Shown here piece after piece: positions 28,449 to 38,201 of a stretch of 64,000 nucleotides of DNA. Made by a program: the position numbers and the translations under genes. This DNA is from Vibrio metschnikovii CIP 69.14 (GTDB lineage: Bacteria > Pseudomonadota > Gammaproteobacteria > Enterobacterales > Vibrionaceae). The notes below the pieces were generated by a model. It was not told the origin of the DNA and made no database searches. It worked only from the letters and a program-made list of their open reading frames with translations. Location of the stretch: assembly GCF_000176155.1 (NCBI RefSeq), contig NZ_ACZO01000006.1:1798001-1862000 (forward strand), written 5' to 3'. How positions within the stretch are numbered: the first letter of the stretch is position 1; the number at the start of each line of letters is the position of its first letter.

Positions 28449-30440
28449 CTACTTAGTCCGCCATCGATTTCTTTTGCCCGGCTTGACAGAGGGCTGTTCA
28501 GTACTGGGAGCCACAATCCAAGGCTGCTCTGCAGCAAACCATCGACCTTGTCCACCATGAATGCCAAGGGCAATTAACATTTGCCATTCGGCTTGCGTTT
28601 CCACTCCCACAGCGATCACTTGGGTACTGGTTCCCCCGCACACTCCGATCATACTGCGCACAAACAGTTGATTCTCGTGCCGTTGATCAATATTTTTAAT
28701 TAAGCTGCGGTGTAATTTAAGGTAATTAATTCGTAAATCTTTAATGTAATGAGTCGCAACGATCGTTCGTCCCGCTTGACCAACCACCAATTTACATCCC
28801 AACCCCGCAATCATTCTTAGCACTGGACGCATATAATCTAAATGTTGCACTAAACGCCCCTCAGCAAACTCAAAAGACAACCGAGTGCGTAAAGCATAAG
28901 GTAACTGCATGATTTCATGACGAAACCAACGCCAATAGTGTTTATCGGCAAAGGGAACAACATGTAAATTAATCGAGTAATGCTCTGTCGATACTTGGTT
29001 TTTCAATAATTGTAGTACACGGACGAAGACTGCGCGATCAAGCATCGCTTCGTAACCAACGGTTTCTAAAGCAGAATTAAAACGTGAGGCCTTGAGCATG
29101 CCTTGGACAGGATCATAAATGCGGACAAACAGCTCATCGTGAATCAATGTTAATTGATTCTCTTCGCTAATTAAATAACACGGCTGCCGGAATAAACGAA
29201 TTTTCTCAGGAATGAGACTTTGTTCGAACAAGGTTCGCCAGCGTACGCTACCGCGCTCGTCATCCACCGTAACCAACTTCTTAAACCGGCTCCACGCATT
29301 ACAGCCTTGCATCTGCGCACTACGTAACGCGGTTTCTGTTTCATCAATGATTCGTCCACGTCGTTCGCCCTCTTGGTACATACTCATTCCAATATGGAAC
29401 CAGTTTTCTCGTTCTAAAGGATAAGGCGGGCTTAGGCGCTCAAGCAATTTTAGACATTGGCTCGCCACATGACTGACATCTTTAGAGGTTTGGTGAGGCA
29501 TAAAAATCGCGAAGACCGATTCATAATAGCGTGACAGAACCACATCGGGATAGCGGGCAATGACATTTGCAATACATTCACCCACTTCAACGATAAAATC
29601 ATCAATGATGACTTTTCCTTGCTGCTCACGCGCGGTATCCAGTTCATCGAGCCGGATCATAATGACCCCACCACGAGCACCACTTTCCAGTAAAGCTGAT
29701 TCTAATTTGCTATCAAACAGAACTCGATTAGCGGCGCCAGTCAATTGATCAAGAAAGGTTTGACTACGAATAAAGCTATCAAATCGACTTCGCTCTTGAC
29801 GAGCATCTTGTAGCTCTTCAATCAGTACATCGATAGCTTCACTCGCCGTATAAGGCCACTCTCGTTCATCTCCTTTGGCATACTGCTCAACACGTCCGGC
29901 TAAAATCATCCGTCCGCGCTCTTCCAATAACTCAGACCCTAATAACTGTTCACGCAACCATTTTGTCGCTCGGACCAAACAAAAAATGACCAGTCCAATC
30001 GCTAAAGTGATCGACCACATGGCACCAAAAGAGTAGTTATACCCTAGATAGGGTGGTACTGCTTTAAAATGAATGACGTAACTGGGATGACTCGGTAATG
30101 GGAAGGTCATCTGAGTTAAGCGATCGGCTGTGATTCTCGATGTGTTATCATAAAAACGATAGACAATCTCGGATGACGTGGTGAGTTCGAGCTCAACAAT
30201 ACTCGATGCCTGAAGTATTTTTGGCATCCAATCCGGCATTGAGTTTGCCGCTTGCGGATCGTGTAACTCTTGATCGACAACGTCAACAATCCCACTTAAA
30301 TAGTGTTTGAGATAATCTTGTCCCATACGCTGAAACGAGAGTGCACCACCAATAAATAAGATGAACATGGCACTGGTGACAATTAAGGTCACAAAAGCGA
30401 CTAAACGTGTGCTCAATTTAAGCGTTGGCGTATACCGCAT
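28449..30440 (-). CDS. csrD: RNase E specificity factor CsrD (MshH)
   Basis: CsrD binds CsrB/C-type small RNAs and directs them to RNase E, which raises free CsrA. The 663-residue protein has two membrane helices (about 12-34 and 130-155), a HAMP-like segment, a degenerate GGDEF domain and a degenerate EAL domain: the GGDEF site reads RYYES and the EAL site ELFVR, so neither cyclase nor phosphodiesterase activity is expected, as in known CsrD. The ATG at 30438-30440 has AAGGGA upstream and begins next to the first helix; an upstream extension of 24 codons was rejected. It heads the msh locus, as mshH does in V. cholerae. Confidence 0.92.
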   Translation of the reverse strand: MRYTPTLKLSTRLVAFVTLIVTSAMFILFIGGALSFQRMGQDYLKHYLSGIVDVVDQELHDPQAANSMPDWMPKILQASSIVELELTTSSEIVYRFYDNTSRITADRLTQMTFPLPSHPSYVIHFKAVPPYLGYNYSFGAMWSITLAIGLVIFCLVRATKWLREQLLGSELLEERGRMILAGRVEQYAKGDEREWPYTASEAIDVLIEELQDARQERSRFDSFIRSQTFLDQLTGAANRVLFDSKLESALLESGARGGVIMIRLDELDTAREQQGKVIIDDFIVEVGECIANVIARYPDVVLSRYYESVFAIFMPHQTSKDVSHVASQCLKLLERLSPPYPLERENWFHIGMSMYQEGERRGRIIDETETALRSAQMQGCNAWSRFKKLVTVDDERGSVRWRTLFEQSLIPEKIRLFRQPCYLISEENQLTLIHDELFVRIYDPVQGMLKASRFNSALETVGYEAMLDRAVFVRVLQLLKNQVSTEHYSINLHVVPFADKHYWRWFRHEIMQLPYALRTRLSFEFAEGRLVQHLDYMRPVLRMIAGLGCKLVVGQAGRTIVATHYIKDLRINYLKLHRSLIKNIDQRHENQLFVRSMIGVCGGTSTQVIAVGVETQAEWQMLIALGIHGGQGRWFAAEQPWIVAPSTEQPSVKPGKRNRWRTK

Positions 30441-30542
30441 GAAGCTGAATTCCCTTCTTAATTCATCGGCTATAAAAGTAAGATTAGTGAGCCCTGAATT
30501 TCTTGAAGTCACTCAATGATTTGGGCTTATCCTTAACTATAT

Positions 30543-30572
30543 AAAAAAGCCGCGAACTTCGCGGCTTTTTTT
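30543..30572. terminator. Bidirectional terminator between csrD and ssb
   Basis: AAAAAAGCCGCGAA and TTCGCGGCTTTTTT form a GC-rich stem with A and T runs on both sides. It lies 13 bases after the ssb stop and about 100 bases before the csrD start, so it chiefly ends ssb transcription on the minus strand. Confidence 0.9.
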
Positions 30573-30585
30573 GAAAATCAAATGG

Positions 30586-31104
30586 CTAGAACGGGATATC
30601 GTCATCAAAATCCATCGGCGGCTCATTATATTGTGGCTGAGCTTGCTGAGGTGCTGACTGCTTCGGTGATTGCTGCGCTGAAGGTTGTTGTGGCTGTCCC
30701 CAGTTACTTTGTTGACCTTGAGGAGCCCCCTGTCCAGGCGCTGCACCTTGCTGACGACCACCCAACATTTGCATAATGCCATTATAACCTTGCACCACAA
30801 CTTCCGTGGTATAACGATCTTGGCCGCTCTGATCTTGCCATTTACGCGTTTGTAATTGACCTTCGATATAAACCTGCGATCCCTTACGTAAATATTCGCC
30901 CGCAACTTCAGCGAGTTTGCCATATAAGGCTACGCGGTGCCATTCCGTTCTTTCACGTTGCTCGCCGGTGGTTTTATCACGCCAGCTTTCTGAGGTTGCC
31001 AGAGTGATATTTGCTACCGCAGCACCACTTGCCATATAGCGAACTTCAGGGTCAGCCCCTAAGTTACCGACCAAAATTACTTTATTTACGCCACGGGTTG
31101 CCAT
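30586..31104 (-). CDS. ssb: Single-stranded DNA-binding protein
   Basis: SSB coats single-stranded DNA in replication, repair and recombination. The 172-residue protein starts [23 protein letters not shown] and has an OB fold to about residue 112, a Gln/Pro/Gly-rich disordered linker, and the acidic tip DDDIPF that binds partner proteins. An upstream in-frame Met pair adds six residues unlike the family, so ATG 31102-31104 was used. It is followed by a strong terminator. It diverges from qstR; I could not identify a convincing LexA box in front of ssb. Confidence 0.97.
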   Translation of the reverse strand: MATRGVNKVILVGNLGADPEVRYMASGAAVANITLATSESWRDKTTGEQRERTEWHRVALYGKLAEVAGEYLRKGSQVYIEGQLQTRKWQDQSGQDRYTTEVVVQGYNGIMQMLGGRQQGAAPGQGAPQGQQSNWGQPQQPSAQQSPKQSAPQQAQPQYNEPPMDFDDDIPF

Positions 31105-31386
31105 GTTCTGCTCCGTCATCAAATTTGGTTTTTTAATATTGTGCTAAAGAATAACACGCTTTGTGACTACTACCAATCTCCGCTCTTAATCTGTTATCAG
31201 CAAAAGAGAAAATCCAGACACGCTGATCATTTTTTCGATCCTTGTCGTTATTTCAGGTTTTGACAATAGTATCATTTACTTAGCTCATGGATATGTTACG
31301 CAAAGTGTTGATTAACCGTTCGTATCGTACCTCATCTTTCGGCATGCTGAACAAACCGTGTTTGTACATCAATCAGGATGAACCCT

Positions 31387-32037
31387 ATGCCCAAATCGAG
31401 TTACGCGCGTACCATCTACTATCTGACCACAGACGTAAATCAATCGACTCCGAGTCGGTTACAAAAAGCATTTCATCTACTCGCGATCCCTATCGAAAAA
31501 GTGGAGCCTGAACCGTTAGTACAACAATACCGACACAGTAAACACAAGATACTGCTGCTCGATTATCAAGATCATCGCACTATCCGTCATCGACTTGGCC
31601 CTTTAAAGCTGACCACTCACTATCTGGAAACCATTTTGTTCAATGTTGATAAACGATTACCGACCGATCTATTAATCAGCTTTGGGAATTTAAAGGGGCT
31701 CTTTTACCAAACCGATAGCGCGGAGCAACTTTCCCATGGCTTAGCACAGATCATTAATGGCCAAAATTGGTTGCCTCGTCATGTTTCGAACCAATTACTG
31801 CATCATTTTCGTTACGCCTTTCATGAGCAACATACCAAAGCCACTCTCGATCTTACGGTTCGAGAAATACAGATTTTACGCTGTTTGCAAGCGCAAGCTT
31901 CCAACGATGATATTGCGAAGAACTTATTTATCAGCGAACTAACCGTAAAATCTCATTTGTACCAAATTTATAAAAAACTCGCGGTGAAAAACCGCGCCCA
32001 AGCGATATCTTGGGCCAATCACCATCTTTTTCAGTAA
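31387..32037 (+). CDS. qstR: LuxR-type competence regulator QstR
   Basis: In V. cholerae QstR is made when TfoX and HapR are active and turns on late DNA-uptake and type VI secretion genes. The 216-residue protein starts MPKSSYARTIYYLTTDVNQS, has a receiver-like N-terminal domain (KILLLDYQD, LISFGNLKGLFYQTDS) and a C-terminal LuxR helix-turn-helix (LTVREIQILRCLQAQ, ISELTVKSHLYQIYKKLAV) of the VpsT/CsgD subgroup. Its position between ssb and galU is that of QstR. ATG 31387 has AGGA eight bases upstream; another ATG three codons earlier does not. VpsT-like c-di-GMP control cannot be excluded. Confidence 0.86.
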   Translation: MPKSSYARTIYYLTTDVNQSTPSRLQKAFHLLAIPIEKVEPEPLVQQYRHSKHKILLLDYQDHRTIRHRLGPLKLTTHYLETILFNVDKRLPTDLLISFGNLKGLFYQTDSAEQLSHGLAQIINGQNWLPRHVSNQLLHHFRYAFHEQHTKATLDLTVREIQILRCLQAQASNDDIAKNLFISELTVKSHLYQIYKKLAVKNRAQAISWANHHLFQ

Positions 32038-32164
32038 TGATATCGGGCTGTTAGGATGTTATCGAGAATAGGTAGAATGGCACATTTTCGATACCCCAAT
32101 ACAGAATGTGCTCAATCACACGATCAGAACATGATAAAGTTAGCCTATTGTTGCGCATTAAGCT

Positions 32165-32292
32165 TATACCCAAACAACGTGGAGTTGCAGGTAGGCAGTA
32201 AGTGAGTGACTCCCCATGAGCATAGATAGACTCTATGATTGGGGTGAACGAACGTAGCCAACACCCCTGCAGCTTCAAGTAGGAAGGGGATA
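32165..32292. repeat. ERIC repeat between qstR and galU
   Basis: 128 bases starting TATACCCAAACAACGTGGAG and ending CTTCAAGTAGGAAGGGGATA. It has all the blocks of the 127-bp ERIC/IRU consensus: GTTGCAGGTAGGCAG, AGTGAGTGACTCCCCATGAG, the central palindrome, GGGGTGAACGAACGTAGCCA and GCAGCTTCAAGTA. ERICs are known in Vibrio. It takes up most of the 323 bases between qstR and galU and would fold in a galU leader mRNA if transcribed. Confidence 0.92.
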
Positions 32293-32360
32293 TCAACCAA
32301 GATCAACAACCTTTATGGGCTTACAGCGACTGCACTTTAATAACAATAGGGTTCTGACTA

Positions 32361-33230
32361 ATGATTAATAAATGCCTTTTTCCTGCGGCCGGCTATGGTA
32401 CTCGTTTTTTACCCGCGACCAAATCAATGCCAAAAGAGATGATGCCAGTGGTGAATAAACCATTGATCGAGTATGGGGTTGAAGAAGCGATTCAAGCCGG
32501 TATGACTGGAATGTGTATTGTTACCGGACGGGGCAAACACGCAATCATGGATCACTTTGATATGAACTATGAGTTGGAACACCAAATTCGTGGTACCAAC
32601 AAAGAAGAACTGCTGATCGATATTCGACAAATTATTGATACTGCTCACTTTACCTACATTCGTCAACGTGAAATGAAAGGCTTAGGGCATGCCATTTTAA
32701 CGGGCCGCGAGCTTGTCGGTGATGAACCTTTTGCTGTGGTTCTTGCCGATGATTTATGTGTCAATGCTCGGCAAGGAGTCTTAGCACAAATGGTCGCGCT
32801 GTATAAACAATTCCGCTGCTCGATTGTTGCGGTGCAAGAAGTGCCTGCAGAAGAAACACATAAGTACGGTGTGATTGCTGGTGAGATGATCAAAGACGAT
32901 CTGTTCCGTGTCGATAACATGGTTGAAAAACCAGAACCGGGCACAGCGCCGAGTAATTTAGCGATCATTGGGCGCTATATTTTAACTCCTGATATTTTTG
33001 ATTTGATTGAGCAAACCGAACCTGGCAAGGGTGGCGAGATTCAAATCACCGATGCGCTACTCAAACAAGCCCAGTCTGGCTGTGTATTGGCTTATAAATT
33101 TAAAGGTCAACGTTTTGATTGCGGTAGCGTCGAAGGCTATATCCAAGCAACCAATTACTGCTTTGAGCATTTATACCAACAGAATGAACAAAAAGTAGCA
33201 CTCGCGAAACAATCAACCACTAAAGGCTAA
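32361..33230 (+). CDS. galU: UTP-glucose-1-phosphate uridylyltransferase
   Basis: GalU makes UDP-glucose for LPS core, capsule, exopolysaccharide and osmoprotectant synthesis. The 289-residue protein has the nucleotidyltransferase loop PAAGYGTRFLPATKSMPKEM near the N-terminus, VVLADDLCVN with the metal-binding aspartates at about residue 130, and NMVEKPEPGTAPSNLA. The length is typical. ATG 32361 has AGGG ten bases upstream. It is followed by an intrinsic terminator and sits in the conserved qstR-galU-uvrA order. Confidence 0.97.
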   Translation: MINKCLFPAAGYGTRFLPATKSMPKEMMPVVNKPLIEYGVEEAIQAGMTGMCIVTGRGKHAIMDHFDMNYELEHQIRGTNKEELLIDIRQIIDTAHFTYIRQREMKGLGHAILTGRELVGDEPFAVVLADDLCVNARQGVLAQMVALYKQFRCSIVAVQEVPAEETHKYGVIAGEMIKDDLFRVDNMVEKPEPGTAPSNLAIIGRYILTPDIFDLIEQTEPGKGGEIQITDALLKQAQSGCVLAYKFKGQRFDCGSVEGYIQATNYCFEHLYQQNEQKVALAKQSTTKG

Positions 33231-33258
33231 TCATTCAGGGTTAGTCAGCACTTTATTG

Positions 33259-33290
33259 ACGGAGCCCTCTGGATAACGGCTCCGTTTTTA
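33259..33290 (+). terminator. Intrinsic terminator after galU
   Basis: ACGGAGCC and GGCTCCGT pair around an 11-base loop, followed by TTTTTA. It lies 28 bases after the galU stop. Confidence 0.88.
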
Positions 33291-33345
33291 CTGTTTTTTT
33301 ATCCAGTGAATATTTGCACAAATCGCACTCTATGTAATACTGACC

Positions 33346-33361
33346 CTACTTGGTATTACAG
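33346..33361 (+). promoter_or_regulatory. Possible LexA (SOS) box of uvrA
   Basis: CTACTTGGTATTACAG fits the 16-base CTGT-N8-ACAG frame with one good half (ACAG) and a poor left half. It overlaps the expected start of transcription from a weak promoter (TTGCAC at 33314, AATACT at 33336) just before uvrA, a gene controlled by LexA in other gamma-proteobacteria. The match is imperfect. Confidence 0.35.
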
Positions 33362-33374
33362 TAGACTTTATCGG

Positions 33375-36200
33375 ATGGACAACATTGAAGTACGTGGGGC
33401 GCGTACCCACAACCTGAAAAACATTAATCTAACGATTCCCCGTGACAAACTGATTGTGATCACCGGTCTTTCCGGCTCTGGGAAATCTTCGCTGGCGTTC
33501 GATACCCTTTATGCTGAGGGGCAACGTCGTTATGTCGAATCGTTATCCGCTTATGCTCGGCAATTTCTCTCATTGATGGAGAAACCCGATGTTGATCATA
33601 TTGAAGGCTTATCCCCTGCTATCTCGATTGAACAAAAATCCACCTCGCATAACCCTCGCTCTACTGTCGGTACCATTACCGAAGTGTATGATTATCTACG
33701 TCTACTCTATGCACGAGTTGGCGAGCCGCGTTGCCCTGAACATCAAGTCCCATTAACGGCACAAACCATCAGTCAGATGGTCGATAAGGTGCTCGAAATG
33801 CCGGAAGGCAGTAAATTGATGCTGCTTGCGCCTATCATTAAAGAGCGTAAAGGTGAACACGTTAAAACGCTGGAAAATCTCGCTGCGCAAGGTTTTATTC
33901 GTGCCCGAATTGACGGCGAAACCTGTGATCTTTCCGATCCACCAACGTTAGAACTGCATAAAAAACACACCATTGAAGTGGTGGTGGATCGGTTTAAGGT
34001 ACGCAGCGATCTTCAACAACGCTTAGCCGAATCGTTCGAAACTGCCTTAGAGCTTTCGGGAGGGATTGTCGTCATCGCGCCGATGGATCAACCGGGTGAA
34101 GAACAAATATTTTCCGCTAACTTCGCTTGTCCGCACTGTGGATATAGCATGCGAGAGTTAGAACCACGAATGTTCTCATTTAATAATCCAGCAGGCGCTT
34201 GCCCAACGTGTGATGGTTTAGGGGTGCAGCAGTATTTTGACCCAAGCCGAGTGATCCAAGATGCTAATTTAAGTTTAGCGCAAGGTGCCATCCGTGGTTG
34301 GGACCAGAAAAACTATTACTATTTTCAAATGCTGAATGCGTTAGCAGAACACTACGATTTTGATCTCCATCGCCCATTTAATCAACTACCCAAACGCATT
34401 CAAGAAGTTGTATTACATGGCTCAGGACGAAGTGAAATCGAGTTTAAATACATCAATGATCGCGGCGACATTCGTGTTAAACGCCATCCTTTTGAAGGTA
34501 TCTTGCATAATTTAGAACGCCGCTATCGTGATACCGAATCGAACTCCGTGCGTGAAGAACTGGTGAAATACATCTCAACCAAACCTTGCAGCAGCTGTAA
34601 CGGCACTCGCTTACGTTTGGAATCTCGCCATGTGTTTATCAATAACACCACTCTGCCGGAGATCGTTGAGTTAAGTATCGCCGACGCCTTAGACTTTTTT
34701 GCCACTATGCAGCTCGAAGGTCAGCGAGCACAAATTGCTGACAAGGTCATGAAAGAAATTAATGACCGTTTGCAGTTTTTAGTCAACGTCGGACTCAATT
34801 ATCTAAACTTATCACGCAGTGCCGAAACGCTCTCTGGCGGTGAAGCACAGCGTATTCGCTTAGCCAGTCAAATTGGTGCTGGACTGGTTGGCGTGATGTA
34901 TGTACTGGATGAACCATCGATTGGTTTACATCAACGAGACAATGAACGATTACTGAAAACCCTGACTCATTTACGTGATTTAGGTAATACCGTGCTGGTT
35001 GTCGAGCATGATGAAGATGCCATTCGTATGGCGGATCATGTGATTGATATCGGCCCCGGTGCTGGTGTACATGGTGGGACCATCGTTGCTGAAGGCCATG
35101 TAGAGCAGATCATCGCTAATCCACATTCATTGACCGGCCAATATCTCAGTGGAGCCAAGAAGATTGCCATTCCGACTCAGCGAGTGCCTCGTGATCCGAA
35201 TAAAACGGTCGAGCTGCTTGGTGCGTCTGGCAATAACCTAAAAAGTGTCGATCTTTCTTTGCCTGTCGGGCTCTTTACCTGCGTCACTGGTGTTTCTGGC
35301 TCTGGTAAATCAACGTTAATCAACGATACTTTCTTCAGCATTGCCCATACTGCTTTAAATGGCGCGACGACAGCAACACCAGCGCCTTATAAGGCGATTA
35401 AAGGTCTTGAACATTTTGATAAGGTGATCGATATTGATCAAAGCCCAATCGGTAGAACACCACGCTCTAACCCCGCGACCTATACTGGTATTTTTACGCC
35501 TATCCGTGAGCTGTTTGCTGGCACTCAAGAATCTCGTTCTCGAGGTTATAAGCCCGGCCGATTCAGTTTTAACGTCCGTGGCGGGCGCTGTGAGGCGTGT
35601 CAGGGAGATGGGGTTATCAAAGTTGAGATGCATTTCCTACCCGATGTTTATGTGCCTTGTGATGCATGTAAGGGCAAACGCTATAACCGTGAAACCTTAG
35701 AAGTCCATTACAAGGGCAAAAGCATTGATGAAGTATTGCAAATGACCATCGAAGAAGCCCATGCGTTTTTTGAGCCTGTCCCTGTGATTGCACGTAAGCT
35801 GCAAACGCTGATCGATGTCGGTTTATCCTATATTCGCTTGGGCCAATCAGCCACAACTCTATCCGGAGGTGAAGCACAACGCGTTAAGCTTGCGCGTGAG
35901 TTATCCAAACGTGATACCGGTAAAACACTCTATATTCTTGATGAACCGACTACTGGACTCCATTTCCATGATATTCAGCAATTGCTGATCGTGCTACATC
36001 GCTTGCGTGATCGCGGCAATACCGTCGTCGTTATCGAACACAACCTTGATGTGATTAAAACGGCTGACTGGATCGTCGATTTGGGTCCAGAAGGTGGGCA
36101 AGGGGGTGGGCTAATTATTGCCGAAGGTACCCCAGAAGAGGTCGCACAAGTCGCAGGCTCACATACTGCTCGCTTTTTAAAACCACTGCTCATTCAATAA
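33375..36200 (+). CDS. uvrA: Excinuclease ABC subunit A
   Basis: UvrA is the damage-recognition ATPase of nucleotide excision repair. The 941-residue protein starts [19 protein letters not shown], identical in layout to E. coli UvrA, so ATG 33375 was chosen over an open extension of 23 codons. It has two ABC ATPase halves: Walker [10 protein letters not shown] near residue 31 and GVSGSGKST near 640, with two LSGGEAQR signatures (about 488 and 830). Zinc modules appear as CPHC/CPTC and CEAC/CDAC. It is followed by a perfect terminator hairpin. Confidence 0.98.
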   Translation: MDNIEVRGARTHNLKNINLTIPRDKLIVITGLSGSGKSSLAFDTLYAEGQRRYVESLSAYARQFLSLMEKPDVDHIEGLSPAISIEQKSTSHNPRSTVGTITEVYDYLRLLYARVGEPRCPEHQVPLTAQTISQMVDKVLEMPEGSKLMLLAPIIKERKGEHVKTLENLAAQGFIRARIDGETCDLSDPPTLELHKKHTIEVVVDRFKVRSDLQQRLAESFETALELSGGIVVIAPMDQPGEEQIFSANFACPHCGYSMRELEPRMFSFNNPAGACPTCDGLGVQQYFDPSRVIQDANLSLAQGAIRGWDQKNYYYFQMLNALAEHYDFDLHRPFNQLPKRIQEVVLHGSGRSEIEFKYINDRGDIRVKRHPFEGILHNLERRYRDTESNSVREELVKYISTKPCSSCNGTRLRLESRHVFINNTTLPEIVELSIADALDFFATMQLEGQRAQIADKVMKEINDRLQFLVNVGLNYLNLSRSAETLSGGEAQRIRLASQIGAGLVGVMYVLDEPSIGLHQRDNERLLKTLTHLRDLGNTVLVVEHDEDAIRMADHVIDIGPGAGVHGGTIVAEGHVEQIIANPHSLTGQYLSGAKKIAIPTQRVPRDPNKTVELLGASGNNLKSVDLSLPVGLFTCVTGVSGSGKSTLINDTFFSIAHTALNGATTATPAPYKAIKGLEHFDKVIDIDQSPIGRTPRSNPATYTGIFTPIRELFAGTQESRSRGYKPGRFSFNVRGGRCEACQGDGVIKVEMHFLPDVYVPCDACKGKRYNRETLEVHYKGKSIDEVLQMTIEEAHAFFEPVPVIARKLQTLIDVGLSYIRLGQSATTLSGGEAQRVKLARELSKRDTGKTLYILDEPTTGLHFHDIQQLLIVLHRLRDRGNTVVVIEHNLDVIKTADWIVDLGPEGGQGGGLIIAEGTPEEVAQVAGSHTARFLKPLLIQ

Positions 36201-36232
36201 GGCTATATTGCCGCGCGAAAAAACGCTAAAGT

Positions 36233-36270
36233 AACGCAACCAGTCACTTATGACTGGTTGCGTTTCAAAA
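36233..36270 (+). terminator. Intrinsic terminator after uvrA
   Basis: AACGCAACCAGTCA and TGACTGGTTGCGTT form a perfect 14-bp stem with a 4-base loop. It lies 33 bases after uvrA. The T-run is short on the plus side (TTTC); on the minus side the stem is followed by TTACTTT. Confidence 0.8.
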
Positions 36271-36308
36271 AATAATGGATTGATGTTCAACAATAGATTG
36301 TGAGATTT

Positions 36309-37937
36309 ATGGCGACTTTGCTACTCAGCGGCACTCAACTGCAACCGACTGTTCCAAAAGCCCCTTTAAATAAGGCTTTCCTGATTGCCCTTGGCGCTGT
36401 TTATTTGCTTGCGATGCATTTCTTTATGCCTAATCCAGGTGGTGCAGGATTAGCCTTATCGTTTAACCCCACGACATGGATAGCCGTCAGTATCACCATC
36501 GCCATCGGTTGGTATCAAATTACCCTCAACCAAAGCCTGCGTTATTCAAAATTAACGGTCGTGTTTTTTGTCAGTTGCTGCATTTTAAGCACACCACTCT
36601 TGTATGGAAACGCTTATCTCACTGGTGCTATCGGACGGTTAACGGGGTTATGGGCTGGCTTAGCGCTGTTCATCTGCTTACAACAGTTCTATTTGAGCAA
36701 TAAGCATAAACAGCGCTTACTATGGTATATCTTGCTGGCGGTTCTTATTCAGGCATCATTTGGGCTGTATCAATACTTACTGTTAAGCCCCAATAACTGG
36801 TTTGGTTATAATACGTTAGCTAATCGTCCCTACGGTATTTTCCAACAACCGAATGTGATGGCGAGTTTTATGGCAACGGGATTGATCGTATCAGGCTATT
36901 TATTGGCTCGCCAACCTAAAAAATATGACACCAAACTGTTTGAAATTGGTCTGCTCTATCTTACACCGCTGCTAACTCTGCCTTTGTTAGTCGTGTTAGC
37001 GTCACGTACTGGCTGGTTATCTGCCGTGTTAGGAACGATGATGATTTTACCTTATCTTTATCGTTTTGCTCCGCGTCGCCGATTGGTTTACTGGATCAGC
37101 GCCAGTCTTAGCGGTGTGTTACTGGGGTTTGTGGCCATGTACAGCCAGAGCACCAGCGATATGGTGACCAGTAAAGCGGACCTTGATAGCCCAAGACGCT
37201 ATACCTTTCCACAAACCGTAGACATGTTGATTGAAAAGCCGTTTACCGGTTATGGCTATGGGAATTTTGAAACCGAATATTTGCTGTACACTGCCCGCCA
37301 ACATCAACTGAACCCTAATTATCCTGCAGGATTACCTGCTATGGATCATCCACATAATGAACTGCTTTTTTGGGGCGTCGAAGGCGGACTATTACCCCTA
37401 CTGGGAATTGCGATTGCTGCTGGGTTTGTATTACTGAAAATCCGGACAGCGAAAAAAGGGACTCGCCTCGCTATGCTTGCACTTCTCGTGCCGATTGTTG
37501 TGCATAGTCAATTGGAGTACCCGTTTTATCATTCAGCCATTCACTGGATTAGCTTTATCGTTCTGCTGTATTGGATTGATCAGCGAGTTACCCGATATCG
37601 CACCTTCTCTTTTAGCCATCTCAGTGGTTCATTACTACGCATCCTGAGCTTAGTGCTACCGATTATCACTAGCCTATATATGTTAACGTCACTGCACAGT
37701 AATTATGTGCTTACTCAATTCGAAAAATCGAATCCACCCAATCCTGATATTTTACATAAGGTCACCAATCCATTGGTATGGCGAGATCGTTTCGACTGGA
37801 ATATTTACAGCACCTACCTCAATCTAGGCTTGCATCAGCAACGAACTGACTACATCCAGCCTTATATCGATTGGTCATTATCGGTTATTCAGCATAAACC
37901 AAGACCCGCTTTTTATCGTAACCTCATCTTGGCTTAG
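36309..37937 (+). CDS. pglL: PglL-type O-oligosaccharyltransferase, C-terminus lost by apparent frameshift
   Basis: An integral inner-membrane enzyme that moves a lipid-linked glycan onto Ser/Thr of periplasmic proteins, often pilins. About ten membrane helices are visible. The Wzy/WaaL/PglL signature loop is present: PYGIFQQPNVMASFM (about 174-188) and MDHPHNELLFWGVEGG (about 345) with the catalytic-type histidine. The gene follows uvrA, as the V. cholerae pglL does. The start is ATG 36309; a GTG three codons upstream has no better ribosome site. The frame stops at 37935 after NLILA, but another frame continues with 42 family-like codons to 38065; adding one T to GGCTTAGGC restores ALGDES and gives 585 residues. 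Whether the 542-residue form is active is unknown. A distant Wzy/WaaL ligase role is the alternative. Confidence 0.85.
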   Translation: MATLLLSGTQLQPTVPKAPLNKAFLIALGAVYLLAMHFFMPNPGGAGLALSFNPTTWIAVSITIAIGWYQITLNQSLRYSKLTVVFFVSCCILSTPLLYGNAYLTGAIGRLTGLWAGLALFICLQQFYLSNKHKQRLLWYILLAVLIQASFGLYQYLLLSPNNWFGYNTLANRPYGIFQQPNVMASFMATGLIVSGYLLARQPKKYDTKLFEIGLLYLTPLLTLPLLVVLASRTGWLSAVLGTMMILPYLYRFAPRRRLVYWISASLSGVLLGFVAMYSQSTSDMVTSKADLDSPRRYTFPQTVDMLIEKPFTGYGYGNFETEYLLYTARQHQLNPNYPAGLPAMDHPHNELLFWGVEGGLLPLLGIAIAAGFVLLKIRTAKKGTRLAMLALLVPIVVHSQLEYPFYHSAIHWISFIVLLYWIDQRVTRYRTFSFSHLSGSLLRILSLVLPIITSLYMLTSLHSNYVLTQFEKSNPPNPDILHKVTNPLVWRDRFDWNIYSTYLNLGLHQQRTDYIQPYIDWSLSVIQHKPRPAFYRNLILA

Positions 37938-38065
37938 GCGATGAGAGCCGAGCGGCGCAAATCCGTTCAGAAGCGGAGTTCCTCTTCCCGACGCTCGATT
38001 TCACGCCGCCGAGTTCTTCTTTTCCGTCATCGGACAGCACCATCGTTCCGGCGTCTAGTGAGTGA
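37937..38065 (+). pseudogene. Displaced C-terminal tail of pglL
   Basis: In the frame one base behind the main pglL frame, codons read GDESRAAQIRSEAEFLFPT and then a Ser/Pro-rich end TIVPASSE before TGA at 38063-38065. The first part looks like the last helix of the PglL C-terminal domain. This is what remains of the true 3' end after an apparent deletion of one T near 37934. Confidence 0.75.
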
Positions 38066-38201
38066 TGATGCTTAACCAGCAACGATACGCCTTTCCAACA
38101 ACACGTGTCGTCAAAAGAGGCTAAGAATCCCCTAACCAGACAATAAACATTCATCAATGAATTAGGGGAATACCGCCGTTTAACACGTCATCGATACGGC
38201 G
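38066..38201. other. Intergenic region between pglL and the aminotransferase gene
   Basis: No gene seen. It contains an 8-bp inverted repeat (TCCCCTAA at 38128-38135, TTAGGGGA at 38162-38169) enclosing a smaller one (ATTCAT/ATGAAT). There is no U-run, so it is at best a weak convergent terminator. No attC or att motif was found. Confidence 0.4.

Noticed and set aside
30537..30923. Reading frame of 128 codons over ssb
   Set aside because: It is a shadow of ssb in another frame, with basic, low-complexity composition and no ribosome site.
33306..33374. Upstream extension of uvrA
   Set aside because: Family proteins begin at [13 protein letters not shown]; the extension overlaps promoter-like DNA.
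38066..38201. attC- or integron-like site
   Set aside because: GTTTAAC and inverted repeats are present, but the R'/R'' arrangement of an attC site and any cassette or integrase are absent.
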